In this document: piece after piece, positions 44,471 through 53,196 of the stretch
How positions within the stretch are numbered: the stretch's first letter is position 1
Layout of the letters: the number at the start of each line of letters is the position of its first letter
Source of the DNA: Sorangium cellulosum So0157-2
GTDB taxonomy: Bacteria > Myxococcota_A > Polyangia > Polyangiales > Polyangiaceae
Reading direction: 5' to 3'
DNA: 64,000 bases
NCBI RefSeq assembly: GCF_000418325.1
Contig: NC_021658.1
Coordinates: forward strand, 2,542,001 to 2,606,000
The notes under the pieces: model-generated
Database searches by the model: none
What the model was told of the DNA's origin: nothing
What the model saw: only the letters and a program-made list of their open reading frames with translations
Position numbers and translations under genes: made by a program

Positions 44471-45421
44471 ATGAGATCAGTTCTTTCTTTGGCGATGTGT
44501 GGATTGCTGTTCGGCGCGTTCGCCATCACGGGCTGCGGCGACGATGGCGACGGCGGCAACGGCGGCGCCGGCGGGGGCACCTCGTCCAGCACGACCACGT
44601 CGGGGAGCTCGACGAGCGGGAGCTCGACCACCACGGGGTCCGGCGGTGAGGGCGGCCAAGGCGGCGAGGGCGGCCAAGGCGGCGAGGGCGGCGAGGGCGG
44701 CCAGGGCGGCGAGGGCGGCCAAGGCGGCACGAACGAAGGCGGCGGGGACGCCGCTCCGGACATCGGTCCTGGTCCGGAAGAGAGCTGCTCGGGTTGCGCT
44801 CGGCTGGCCGTGCCGCTCACCGCGGCGACCACGGGGACGCTGTTCCAGTTCGACTTCCCGGGGCTCGTCGACCTGACCGGCGCGACGGTCACGTACCGCG
44901 TGAAGGTTCACGCCGGCACCGGCGGTGGCGTGCAGACGTACGTGCAGAACGGGGGAAAGCAGAACTGGGTCGGCGTCCCCTGGGCGTGGACGAACCTCAG
45001 CGAGCTGGGCGACTGGACGGAGCTCACCATCGACGTCGATGCCGCCGCCGCCGTTACAGGGGCCGAGGCGTTCGACAAGACCCAGGTGCAGCGCATCGGC
45101 ATCAAGATCGATGCGGGCGATACGGGGCCCTGGGCCAACCCGACCGTGGTCTATGTCGACTCCATCACCGTCACGAGGCCCGTCGGCACGGGCGGCGAGG
45201 GCGGCGCCGGCGGCGGCACGGGCGGCGCCGGCGGTACGAGCGGTGAGGGCGGCGCTGGCGGCGTCGGCGGCACGAGCGGCGAGGGTGGCGCCGGCGGCGC
45301 GAGCGGCGAGGTGACTGACGTGGTCGGTCCGTTCGACTTCACGACCGATCTGCAGGGGTTCCTGCTCGGCGACTACCAGGCCGTGTTTGGCTCGCGGCTG
45401 GATCACCTCCCCGCCGAGTGA
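44471..45421 (+). CDS. CBM-like lipoprotein, intact paralogue
   Basis: 316 residues, ATG at 44471 with GAGAGG upstream. Signal peptide MRSVLSLAMCGLLFGAFAI, lipobox ITGC. A Gly/Ser/Glu/Gln linker (GGEGGQGGEGG) leads to a beta-sandwich domain (CSGCARLAVPL, GLVDLTGATVTYRVKVH, TYVQNGGKQNWVGVPWAW, DWTELTIDVD, WANPTVVYVDSITVT), a second Gly-rich stretch and the tail EVTDVVGPFDFTTDLQGF. The domain resembles galactose-binding-type carbohydrate modules. It is the reference for the broken copy at 36257-37679. Confidence 0.75.
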   Translation: MRSVLSLAMCGLLFGAFAITGCGDDGDGGNGGAGGGTSSSTTTSGSSTSGSSTTTGSGGEGGQGGEGGQGGEGGEGGQGGEGGQGGTNEGGGDAAPDIGPGPEESCSGCARLAVPLTAATTGTLFQFDFPGLVDLTGATVTYRVKVHAGTGGGVQTYVQNGGKQNWVGVPWAWTNLSELGDWTELTIDVDAAAAVTGAEAFDKTQVQRIGIKIDAGDTGPWANPTVVYVDSITVTRPVGTGGEGGAGGGTGGAGGTSGEGGAGGVGGTSGEGGAGGASGEVTDVVGPFDFTTDLQGFLLGDYQAVFGSRLDHLPAE

Positions 45422-45653
45422 GCCAGGAGGGCCTGCGGCGCCCGCTCCCGCGCTCCTGCGCGGAGCGGGCGCCCGGCCCGCCTTCGATCGATCCTCGCGG
45501 GCGCGCGTTCCGGCGCGACCCGGCTCCACCGAGCTGCTCCGTTTCACGTAACTGATGTGACCGATGTGATCGATGTGGCTGCGCCCCAGCTGCCGGGTGC
45601 AGGCCGCGGCGTCGTCTCGCGAGCGAGAGGCGGCCTGTCCGCAGCGAGCGCTC

Positions 45654-46223
45654 TCAGACTTCGCACGTGCCGAGCGCGTCCCTGCAAACCCCGTCGACGC
45701 AATAGCCAGCGCAGTCGGTGTCGGCGGCGCAGCTCTTCCGCGCGCACTGGCCCGCATCGAGATCGCACGTGAAGTCGACCGGGCAATCCTCGCCGGAGGC
45801 GCAGGCGCTCGGGACGCAGCGCTGGCCCTCGTCGCAGGCGCTGCCCGCCGGGCAATCCGCGTCCCCGGCGCACGGCGATATGCAGACACCCGGCCCCTGC
45901 GGCGCGCACTGGAAGCAGCGCTGGTCGCCCTGGCAGGCGCCCTCGAAGCACAGCGGGAAGACGTTGTTTCCTGCGTTGAAGCACGGATCCGCAAAGGAGA
46001 CGCACTCGCCGTTCGGGAGCGGCGGGCTGCACTCCGCGCTGCTGCGGCACGCTGCCGGTGTGTCGTTGCCGCCATCTCCGCCGGTCGCGCCGGCGCCGCC
46101 ATCTCCGCCGGTCGCGCCGGCGCTGGTGCTTGTGCCACCTGTGCCAGGTTCGTCGTCGGCACAGCCCGAGGCGGCGAGGACGGCAGGGAGGACGATCCCG
46201 ATGAGCCAGATGCGTGAATGCAT
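45654..46223 (-). CDS. Cys-rich secreted lipoprotein
   Basis: 189 residues, ATG at 46223 with AAGGGAA upstream. Lipobox AASGC, then a Gly/Thr linker (GGTSTSAGATGGDGGAG). The rest has about 20 cysteines in short motifs such as CRSSAECSPPLPNGEC, CAGDADCPAGSACDEGQRC, CASGEDCPVDFTCDLDAGQC and CAADTDCAGYCVDGVC. These are DxDC/C-x-G-x-x-C units common in myxobacterial surface proteins and reminiscent of disulfide-rich adhesive or inhibitor domains. Function unknown. Confidence 0.8.
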   Translation of the reverse strand: MHSRIWLIGIVLPAVLAASGCADDEPGTGGTSTSAGATGGDGGAGATGGDGGNDTPAACRSSAECSPPLPNGECVSFADPCFNAGNNVFPLCFEGACQGDQRCFQCAPQGPGVCISPCAGDADCPAGSACDEGQRCVPSACASGEDCPVDFTCDLDAGQCARKSCAADTDCAGYCVDGVCRDALGTCEV

Positions 46224-46467
46224 GAGATTCCCTTTCTTCTGGCCGCCATCCCCGCCCCCGGCTCGACCGCCGTCGCGCGGGGCGACCGCGGCAGCCCGGC
46301 AAGGCTCATGCCGGCACACCGCTGCTGCGGAGAGCGCCGCGCCAGCGGAGGCCAGCCGCAGCCGTTCGCCGAAAGAGAGCGCGACGCGCTGGCCCAGAGC
46401 GCCGAGATGTCGTCAACTACCGCCGCCTGGCCCGAGGGGCGCTGTCCGCCGCGACGCCAAGGTCCGT

Positions 46468-47343
46468 ATGATCCGAACCGTCCACACGACCCGCTACGTG
46501 ACCCCGCTCCGCGAGGGCGGGTCGCTGCCGGCCCTCGTCGAGGCCGACGACGACGGCCTCTACGTGCTGAAGTTCCGCGGCGCCGGCCAGGGCCCGAAGG
46601 CGCTCATCGCGGAGCTCGTCGCGGGGGAGATCGGGCGCGCGCTCGGCCTGCCCGTGCCGGAGATCGTCTTCATGGAGCTCGATCCGGAGTTCGGGCGCGC
46701 CGAGCCGGACCCGGAGCTCTCGGACCTGCTCTCGGCGAGCGCCGGCCTGAACCTCGCGCTCGACTACCTGCCCGGGTCGCTCGCGTTCCAGCCGCTCGTC
46801 GGCCCCGAGCTCGACCCGGCGCTCGCGTCGGCCGTCGTCTGGTTCGACGCCTTCGTGAGCAACGTCGACCGCACCCCCAAGAACCCGAACCTGCTCCTGT
46901 GGCACCGCCGCCTCTGGCTCATCGACCACGGCGCCGCGCTCTACGTCCACCACGCCTGGACCGACGCGACCGATCCGCTCGCCGACGCGCCCGACCGGTT
47001 CCCCCTCATCAAGAACCACGCGCTGCTCCCGTTCGCCCGCGACATCGCCGCCGCCGACGCCGCGCTCAGCGCGCGCCTCACGCCCGCGCGGATCGCGGAG
47101 ATCGTCGCCGCGATCCCGGACGCGTGGCTCGTCGAGCCGGAGCCGCCGGTCCGGCTGGTCGGAGAGCGGCGCGCGTCGGCGTTCACCAGCCTCGCCGAGG
47201 GCGACGCTCCGGCGCCCTCGGCCGCGCCGAGCGTGCCGAGCGTCGACGCGCGGCGCGCCAAGTACGCCGCGTACCTCACCCACCGCCTCGCGTCCCCGCG
47301 GGGCTTCGTCGAGGAGGCGCTCGATGCCCGCGCCCGACGATAG
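46468..47343 (+). CDS. HipA-like kinase-fold protein
   Basis: 291 residues, ATG at 46468 after AAGG. The sequence shows the HipA-type kinase core: YVLKFRGAGQGPKALIAELVAGEI (ATP-binding Lys and Glu), then WFDAFVSNVDRTPKNPNLLLWHRRLWLIDHGAAL, where the catalytic Asp of NVDRTPKNPN and the metal Asp of IDHG are conserved. It lacks the HipA N-terminal subdomain, as in the stand-alone HipA_2 family. The downstream DUF3037 gene overlaps by 20 bases; this pairing is recurrent in bacteria. Role unknown; it need not be a toxin because no HipB-type antitoxin is present. Confidence 0.82.
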   Translation: MIRTVHTTRYVTPLREGGSLPALVEADDDGLYVLKFRGAGQGPKALIAELVAGEIGRALGLPVPEIVFMELDPEFGRAEPDPELSDLLSASAGLNLALDYLPGSLAFQPLVGPELDPALASAVVWFDAFVSNVDRTPKNPNLLLWHRRLWLIDHGAALYVHHAWTDATDPLADAPDRFPLIKNHALLPFARDIAAADAALSARLTPARIAEIVAAIPDAWLVEPEPPVRLVGERRASAFTSLAEGDAPAPSAAPSVPSVDARRAKYAAYLTHRLASPRGFVEEALDARARR

Positions 47344-47752
47344 CCCGCCCCGCGCGCGCGACGCCGCGGACGCCTTCGACTACGCCGTGCTGCGCGTCGT
47401 CCCGCGCGTGGAGCGCGGCGAGCGCGTCAACGTCGGGGTGGTCCTGTTCTGTCGCGCGCGGGGGTTCCTCGAGGCGCGGAGCGAGCCCGACGAGCGGCGC
47501 CTGCTCGCCCTCTGGCCCGCGCTCGACCTCGAGGCGGTCCGCGGTCACCTCGACTTCATCCGCCGCGTCTGCGCCGGCGATCCGGCGTGCGGGTACGTCG
47601 CCGGGCTCCCCCAGGCCGAGCGCTTCGGCTGGGTGGTGTCCCCGGCCAGCACCATCGTCCAGCCCTCGCGCGTCCACGCCGGCCTCGGCGCCGACCCGGC
47701 CGCGGCCCTCGATCGGCTGCTCGCGGCCCTGGTGCGGCCGGGACAGGGCTGA
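47324..47752 (+). CDS. DUF3037 protein
   Basis: 142 residues, ATG at 47324 inside the end of the kinase gene (20-base overlap), so translation is coupled. The DUF3037 pattern is clear: FDYAVLRVVPRVERGERVNVGVVLFCRARGFLEAR, then FIRRVCAGD and FGWVVSPASTIVQPSRVHAGL. DUF3037 proteins accompany HipA-like kinases as probable partners or substrates. Function unknown. Confidence 0.85.
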   Translation: MPAPDDSPPRARDAADAFDYAVLRVVPRVERGERVNVGVVLFCRARGFLEARSEPDERRLLALWPALDLEAVRGHLDFIRRVCAGDPACGYVAGLPQAERFGWVVSPASTIVQPSRVHAGLGADPAAALDRLLAALVRPGQG

Positions 47753-47768
47753 CCCGCGCGGCGCGCGA

Positions 47769-48692
47769 TCAGGGCTCGTGCGCGTCGCGGCCGAGCGCCC
47801 GCTTCACCGCGGTGACGACGCCCAGCACCACCGCGCCGGCCACGATGCCGACCACGGCGTTGGCCAGCGACGGCACCACCGCGCCGAGCACGGGGCCGAC
47901 GCCGCGGGTCATGTCCTCGATGTGGTGATGGAGCCACGGCACGCCGTGCGTCAGGATGCCGCCGCCGACCAGGAACATCGCCGCGGTGCCGGCGACGGAG
48001 AGGCCCTTCATCAACCAGGGCGCCGCCCTCAGGATGCCGCGGCCGAGCGACTGCTGGAACGCGTCGCCCTGGCGGCTCAGGTGGAGGCCCGCGTCGTCGA
48101 GCTTGACGATGCCGGCGACGAGGCCGTAGACGCCGACCGTCATGACCAGGGCGATGCCGGTCAGCACGGCGACCTGCGTGCCGAATTTCGTGTCCGCCAC
48201 GGTGCCCAGCGTGATCGCGATGATCTCGGCCGACAGGATGAAATCGGTGCGCACCGCGCCCTTGATCTTCTTCTTCTCGAACTCCACGAGGTCGATCTTC
48301 GGATCGGTGATCGCCTGCACGAGCTCGGCGTGGTGGGCCTCGTCCTCGTGCTCGGAGTGCAGCAGCTTGTGCGCGACCTTCTCGAACCCCTCGTAACAGA
48401 GGAAGGCGCCGCCGATCATCAGCAGGGGGGTGATGGCCACGGGCACGAGGGCGCTGATCGCGAGCGCCGCCGGCACCAGGATGGCCTTGTTGATCAGCGA
48501 GCCCTTGGCCACGGCCAGCACGACCGGCAGCTCGCGGTCGGCGGTGACGCCGGTCACCTGCTGGGCGTTCAGCGCCAGGTCGTCGCCCAGCACGCCGGCG
48601 GTCTTCTTGGCGGCCACCTTGGTCAGCACGGCCACGTCGTCCAGCACGGTGGCGATGTCGTCGATCAGGGCGAGCAGGCTGCTTCCGGCCAT
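47769..48692 (-). CDS. DUF808 (YedI-like) inner-membrane protein
   Basis: 307 residues from the ATG at 48692. The N-terminus [43 protein letters not shown] and the segments [24 protein letters not shown] and [20 protein letters not shown] are diagnostic of DUF808/YedI. Several membrane helices follow. The role of the family is unknown. The gene is convergent with DUF3037 and divergent from the FMN reductase. Confidence 0.92.
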   Translation of the reverse strand: MAGSSLLALIDDIATVLDDVAVLTKVAAKKTAGVLGDDLALNAQQVTGVTADRELPVVLAVAKGSLINKAILVPAALAISALVPVAITPLLMIGGAFLCYEGFEKVAHKLLHSEHEDEAHHAELVQAITDPKIDLVEFEKKKIKGAVRTDFILSAEIIAITLGTVADTKFGTQVAVLTGIALVMTVGVYGLVAGIVKLDDAGLHLSRQGDAFQQSLGRGILRAAPWLMKGLSVAGTAAMFLVGGGILTHGVPWLHHHIEDMTRGVGPVLGAVVPSLANAVVGIVAGAVVLGVVTAVKRALGRDAHEP

Positions 48693-49029
48693 GGAGTGAG
48701 GTCCTCGTCGGGGGGATGGGGTGAGCGGCGGCGCCGACAGGCGGCCGTCGCGGCGGGCATGGTAGCGGCGCCGGCGGTCGCCGGTCGAAGAACCTAGCCG
48801 TTCGCGTCGACCGGCGAGCCTACCACGCGCGGCTTTCCCCGGGCGACGCTCCGCGCACGCGCCCTTCTCCGCCATGTCCACCCGCGCCGCGCGGCCCGGG
48901 CGACGCCGCCCGTCCGCGAGGGCGCGCCTGGACGACGGATTGGACACTGTCCAACGCGTTGGAGGGTCAGCTGACGGAATGGACACGCCAGCTTACCCTG
49001 AGGGCATGTTCCTGGCTGGAGGAGCCGTC
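48693..49029. other. Divergent intergenic region with operator-like palindrome
   Basis: Lies between DUF808 (minus) and the FMN reductase (plus). Besides the palindrome at 48940-48954 it shows TGGACA again at 48980. No ORF is supported. Confidence 0.5.
48940..48954. promoter_or_regulatory. Palindromic operator upstream of FMN reductase
   Basis: TTGGACACTGTCCAA is a perfect inverted repeat around one central base, 76 bases before the reductase start. A further TGGACA half-site lies at 48980-48985. Size and symmetry suit a TetR- or MarR-family repressor; no such regulator is in the window. Confidence 0.55.
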
Positions 49030-49602
49030 ATGAAGATAGGCATTTTGCTTGGCAGCACGAGGGTCGGAAGGCAGTCGCACAAGGTCGCGCTGCACCTGGA
49101 GAAGGAGCTGAAGGAGCGGGGCGTCGCGGCCGATCTGATCGACCTGGCCGACGACCCGCTGCCGATCCTGGAGGGGCACGCCGCCCGGAGCGCGCAGGTG
49201 GAGGCGCGGGTCCAGGCCCTGAGCGCGCGCCTCCGCGCGGCGGACGGGCTCGTGTTCGTGACGCCGGAGTACCACGGGAGCTTCTCGGGCGTGCTGAAGA
49301 ACGCGCTCGACTACTTCTGGGAGGAGTTCAACCGGAAGCCGATCGGCGTGGCCGCGGTCTCCGCGGGGAAGCTCGGCGGCATCAACGCGTCGACCCAGCT
49401 GCAGCACGTCGTCCTGAGCCTCGGGGCGTTCGCGCTGCCCACGAAGCTGCTCGTCTCGGAGGTCCACAGCGCGTTCGACGAGGCGCTCCAGGTGAAGAGC
49501 GAGCCGATCGCGAAGTCGACCGCCCGGTTCCTGGACGAGTACCTCTGGTTCGCCGGCGCCATCGTCCAGGCGAAGCAGGTCGCGGCGGAGCGGGCGGCGT
49601 AG
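49030..49602 (+). CDS. NADPH-dependent FMN reductase
   Basis: 190 residues, ATG at 49030 with GGAGG upstream. Flavodoxin-like fold: MKIGILLGSTRVGRQSHKVA (phosphate-binding loop, GSTR-x-G-R), ADGLVFVTPEYHGSFSGVLKNALDYF (the PEYHGSFSG flavin loop) and PIGVAAVSAGKLGG. This is the ArsH/SsuE/chromate-reductase-like superfamily reducing quinones, azo dyes or metals with NADPH. The upstream palindrome suggests inducible control. Confidence 0.92.
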   Translation: MKIGILLGSTRVGRQSHKVALHLEKELKERGVAADLIDLADDPLPILEGHAARSAQVEARVQALSARLRAADGLVFVTPEYHGSFSGVLKNALDYFWEEFNRKPIGVAAVSAGKLGGINASTQLQHVVLSLGAFALPTKLLVSEVHSAFDEALQVKSEPIAKSTARFLDEYLWFAGAIVQAKQVAAERAA

Positions 49603-49613
49603 CGCGGCGCCGC

Positions 49614-50522
49614 TCAGGCGCTCTCCTCGATGCCCGAGGGCGGCTCCAGCCCCGGCGGCTCTTCCAGGCTGATGCGCCCGAGGCGCCCGGCGCGGAAGTC
49701 GTGGACCAGGATGTCCGACGCCTTGTGCAGGTCCACCGCCCCGCCGCTCCGCAGGCAGCCGCGGCGGCGGCCGATCTCCTCGATCAGCGCGGAGGCCGTC
49801 TCCGGCAGCCCCTTCAGCTTGTAGCGGGCGACGAGGAGCTCGGGATAGCGCCGCAGGAAGTACCCCGCCGCGAAGAGGGCGACGCTCTGGTAGTCGATGG
49901 CCGTGTCCGGGATCGCCCCGCCCACGGCCAGGCGGAACGAGGACGCCTCGTCGTCGATCTTCGGCCACAGGATGCCCGGGTTGTCCGAGATGGCCATGCC
50001 GCTCTTCAAGGTGACGAGCTGCTGGCTCTTGGTGACCGCGGGCTCGTCGCCGACCTTGGCCACCTTGCGCTCCATGAGCGTGTTGATGAGCGTCGACTTG
50101 CCGACGTTGGGGATCCCCACGATCATCGCCCGCACCACCTTGCCCGGGCCGTTCTTGGGGGGCACGAGGCGCTTGCAGAGCTCCGGGATCCGGCGCCGCG
50201 CCTCGGACGACTGGGTCGCGGAGATCGCGATCGCGAGCACCTTGCCCCCCGGCGTCGCCTCGCGCGTCGCCTCACTGGGCGCCGGGTGCTCCGCCTCGAG
50301 GTGGCGCAGCCACCCCGTCGTGACGGCCGGGTCCGCCAGATCGCTCTTGTTCAGCACCTTGATGCACGGCTTCTGGCCGCGCAGCTCGGCCACGACGGGG
50401 TTCTCGCTGGCCCGCGGCATGCGGGCGTCGAGCACCTCGATGATGACGTCCTGCGACGGCATCGACTCGGCGATCAGGCGCCGAGCCTTGGTCATGTGGC
50501 CGGGATACCATTGAATCGCCAT
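49614..50522 (-). CDS. rbgA: Ribosome biogenesis GTPase RbgA/YlqF
   Basis: 302 residues, ATG at 50522. Circularly permuted GTPase: MAIQWYPGHMTKARR (RNA-contacting start), VIIEVLDARMPRAS, G4 motif LNKSDLAD, then G1 IVGIPNVGKSTLIN and G3 SDNPGILWPK. The C-terminal helical domain follows. YlqF/RbgA assists late 50S ribosomal subunit maturation. Order G4-G1-G3 is the hallmark of the subfamily. It is 32 bases after the DsbA-like gene on the same strand. Confidence 0.94.
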   Translation of the reverse strand: MAIQWYPGHMTKARRLIAESMPSQDVIIEVLDARMPRASENPVVAELRGQKPCIKVLNKSDLADPAVTTGWLRHLEAEHPAPSEATREATPGGKVLAIAISATQSSEARRRIPELCKRLVPPKNGPGKVVRAMIVGIPNVGKSTLINTLMERKVAKVGDEPAVTKSQQLVTLKSGMAISDNPGILWPKIDDEASSFRLAVGGAIPDTAIDYQSVALFAAGYFLRRYPELLVARYKLKGLPETASALIEEIGRRRGCLRSGGAVDLHKASDILVHDFRAGRLGRISLEEPPGLEPPSGIEESA

Positions 50523-50554
50523 CCGCCGCGGAGCTCTCTACCACGCCCGGCGGC

Positions 50555-51277
50555 TCACGCGCACCCGTCCGGGCCGCAGGCCGCCCCCTCGGCGAACGCC
50601 GGGTCGGGCTCGCCGGGCTCGCCGGCCGCCTCGTCCCACGTCCGCTGGAGCACGCCGAGGAGCGCCTCCGCCGGCTGCGCGCCGGAGACGCCGTACCGGC
50701 CGCCGAAGGCGAAGAAGGGGACGCCCGTGACGCCCATCGCCCGCGCCTCGGCCTCGTCGGCCCGCACCTCGGCCGCGAAGGCGTCGCCCGCGAGCGCCTC
50801 GCGGACCTCGGCCGGGTCGAGCCCCGCCTCGCCGGCGAGGCGCGCGAGCACCGCCGGCTCGCCGATCGCTTCGCCCTCGGTCATGTAGGCCCGGAGCAGC
50901 CGCTCCTTCACCGCGCCCTGCGCGCCGCGCTCGGCCGCGAGGTGCAGCACGCGGTGCGCGTCGAAGGTGTTGCCGGGCCGGACCTTCTCGAAGTGGAAGT
51001 CGAGCCCGTCCGCCGCGGCCACCTCGGTCATCTGCCGGATCATCGCCTCGGCCTTGGCGACCGACGCGCCGTACTTCCTCGCGAGCCGCTCGGCGTACGA
51101 GACCTCCGCGCCGAGGACGCGCTTCGCCGCGGGGTCCAGCTCGAACGCGCGCCAGACGACCTCGACGGCATCCCGGTGCGGGAACCTGGCGAGCGCGGCC
51201 TCGAGCCGGCGCTTGCCGACGTAGCACCACGGGCACGCGATGTCGGACCAGACATCGACACGGAGCTTCTTCGTCAT
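50555..51277 (-). CDS. DsbA/FrnE-type thiol oxidoreductase
   Basis: 240 residues, ATG at 51277 (MTKKLRVDVWSDIACPWCYVGKR); an upstream in-frame Met at 51286 is possible. The redox motif is CPWC followed by YVGKR as in FrnE. A helical insertion carries FHFEKVRPGNTFDAHRVLHLA, and the cis-Pro loop is GVTGVPFFAFG. The tail GAACGPDGCA adds a second Cys pair, which in FrnE homologues contributes to oxidative chemistry. No signal peptide, so it acts in the cytoplasm, perhaps as a disulfide reductase or isomerase. Confidence 0.92.
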   Translation of the reverse strand: MTKKLRVDVWSDIACPWCYVGKRRLEAALARFPHRDAVEVVWRAFELDPAAKRVLGAEVSYAERLARKYGASVAKAEAMIRQMTEVAAADGLDFHFEKVRPGNTFDAHRVLHLAAERGAQGAVKERLLRAYMTEGEAIGEPAVLARLAGEAGLDPAEVREALAGDAFAAEVRADEAEARAMGVTGVPFFAFGGRYGVSGAQPAEALLGVLQRTWDEAAGEPGEPDPAFAEGAACGPDGCA

Positions 51278-51413
51278 GGCGAGCAAGGTAGGTCGCCGCC
51301 GCGCCCCCGGCCAGGCGCGTTCGTCGCGGGCGGCAAGGGCGAGGGGAGCGAGGGGAGGCCTCCGCCTGGTTGTCCGCTCGCCGCGGGCGCCGCCGGCCGC
51401 ACGTCGCCGCGCC

Positions 51414-53111
51414 TCACGGGAGCGCGATCGTCGCCGCCACCTTGTCCTCGATCCCGGCCCAGGACACCGGCCGGTTCATCGTCGAGTAGGCCTGGAGGAC
51501 CACCTCCCGGCCCCCGAGCACGACGATGTAGCTCACCATCTGCACCCCGTTCTTGAGCTCGTTCCTGACGCTCACCGCGGGTCGCCCGCCCAGCTCGACG
51601 CGCTCCGCCGGGCCCTTCTTGACGGTGTTCGCCGGCCGGTGCTCGTCGAGCGTCTTGCGCTCCTGCTCGAGGAGCGCGTCGACCTGATCGGGCGGCACCT
51701 CGCCGTCCAGCGGGAAGACGGCGATCTGGAACACGACCGGCGTCTGGGGCAGCCGCCCGTACGTGTGGAAGGGGATGCCGTTCAGGTCCTCCACGGCCGT
51801 GATCCGCGCGAGCGTTTCCGGCACGTCGAGCGCGACGCCCGTGTCCGCGACCGCGACGCGCGTCAGCGCCGGCGGCTCGCCGAGCGCCCACGGGCGGCCG
51901 GCGACGAGCGCCACCGCCACGGACGCCGCCATCGCCACGGCCGCGAGGGCGGCCGCCGCCGTGAGGAGGGGGCGCGGCCTCGGCTCCGCGTCCGCCGCGC
52001 GCGCGCGCTGCTCGACCGGCAGGAGGCCGCGGGGCAGGACCGTGACGACGAGCGCGAAGCCGACGACGCCGCCGCCGAGGTGCGCGAGCAGGTCGACGCC
52101 GGGCTGGAAGCTGTAGACGAGGTTCAGCCCCAGCGGCCACCACGCGCGGCTGCGCATCTGCGCGATCATCGCCGGGGGCAGGAGCCCGTGGGGCCGCAGC
52201 GCGACGCCGATGCCCGCCATCATGAGGCCCCAGATCGCGCCCGACGCGCCGACGCTCCACCGCTCCTCCAGCATCGCGCTCGCGACCGACCCGCCCAGCG
52301 CCGACGCCGCGTAGAGCAGGAGAAACCGCCGCGGGCCGAGGAGCGCCTCGAGCATCGGGCCGAACGACCAGAGCGCCAGCATGTTGACGAACAGGTGGAT
52401 CGGGTCGGCGTGCAGGAAGGCCGACGCGAGGAGCCGGTAGAGCTCGCCGCGGCGCACCGCCTCGCCGCTGTTGGCGCCCATGCGCCAGAGCGCCGCCTCG
52501 TGCGTGCCCGAGCCGAAGAGGTAGCTCACGGCGAGGAGCGCGGCGCACGCGATCACGAGCGTCGTCGTGACGCTGCGGCTGCCCGTCAGCCTGTCGACGA
52601 TCGCGCGCTCCTGCTGCGCCAGCGCCTGTCCCTCCTCGAGCGCCCGGGCGATGCCGTCGGGGCCGAGCGGGCCCACCTCGGCGAGGCGCCGGTGGGCCTC
52701 CTCGAGGGCCGGCAGGGCGGGGCCCTTCACGCGCGCGAGCGCGCCCGCCGCGTCGAGGTGGTGGAAGCCCATCCGCACGGGCTGCACGAGCGGCGCCGCC
52801 TTGGCGAGCGCGGCCCGGCCCGCGGCGGCGCCGCCGCCCACCACGACGAAGTGCGCGGGCGGCCCGCCGGGGCGCACCGCCTTCACCAGGGGCTCGAGCC
52901 GGGCGCGGATCTCGTCGGCCGACGCGTCGTCGGCCGCCCTGACGAGCAGGAGCCGGACGGGCGCCGCCCCGGCGACGAGCTCCGCCACGTCCGCGTCGCA
53001 GCGGAGGAGCACGAAGGCGTCCGGCCCGCGGAGCAGCGCCGCGAGCAGGCGGTCGCGGCGATCCACCGTCTCGTCCCCGAACGCGCGGTCCATGCTCGGC
53101 TGCTCCACCAC
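51414..53111 (-). CDS. Rhomboid-family intramembrane protease with soluble N- and C-domains
   Basis: 565 residues from a GTG at 53111, preceded by AGGAGGAGGAGAG. About 185 N-terminal residues form an unrecognised alpha/beta domain. The rhomboid core follows: LYRLLASAFLHADPIHLFVNMLALWSFG (the HxxxN oxyanion motif), the nucleophile SVGASGAIWGL, and the catalytic His in DLLAHLGGGVVGFAL. A further membrane helix and a 150-residue extracytoplasmic domain (VALDVPETLARITAVEDL...) end the protein. The substrate is unknown. Domain flanks are larger than in minimal rhomboids. Confidence 0.88.
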   Translation of the reverse strand: MVEQPSMDRAFGDETVDRRDRLLAALLRGPDAFVLLRCDADVAELVAGAAPVRLLLVRAADDASADEIRARLEPLVKAVRPGGPPAHFVVVGGGAAAGRAALAKAAPLVQPVRMGFHHLDAAGALARVKGPALPALEEAHRRLAEVGPLGPDGIARALEEGQALAQQERAIVDRLTGSRSVTTTLVIACAALLAVSYLFGSGTHEAALWRMGANSGEAVRRGELYRLLASAFLHADPIHLFVNMLALWSFGPMLEALLGPRRFLLLYAASALGGSVASAMLEERWSVGASGAIWGLMMAGIGVALRPHGLLPPAMIAQMRSRAWWPLGLNLVYSFQPGVDLLAHLGGGVVGFALVVTVLPRGLLPVEQRARAADAEPRPRPLLTAAAALAAVAMAASVAVALVAGRPWALGEPPALTRVAVADTGVALDVPETLARITAVEDLNGIPFHTYGRLPQTPVVFQIAVFPLDGEVPPDQVDALLEQERKTLDEHRPANTVKKGPAERVELGGRPAVSVRNELKNGVQMVSYIVVLGGREVVLQAYSTMNRPVSWAGIEDKVAATIALP

Positions 53112-53196
53112 GCTCTCTCCTCCTCCTGCGATCGATCGCGCGCAGAGCGTAGCGGAAAGGCGGCGCGCGCTGGGCCGCGAAGCGCGCCCGGCTACC

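Noticed and set aside
46468..47343. HipA toxin of a HipAB system
   Set aside because: No HipB-like helix-turn-helix gene is adjacent and the N-terminal HipA subdomain is missing.
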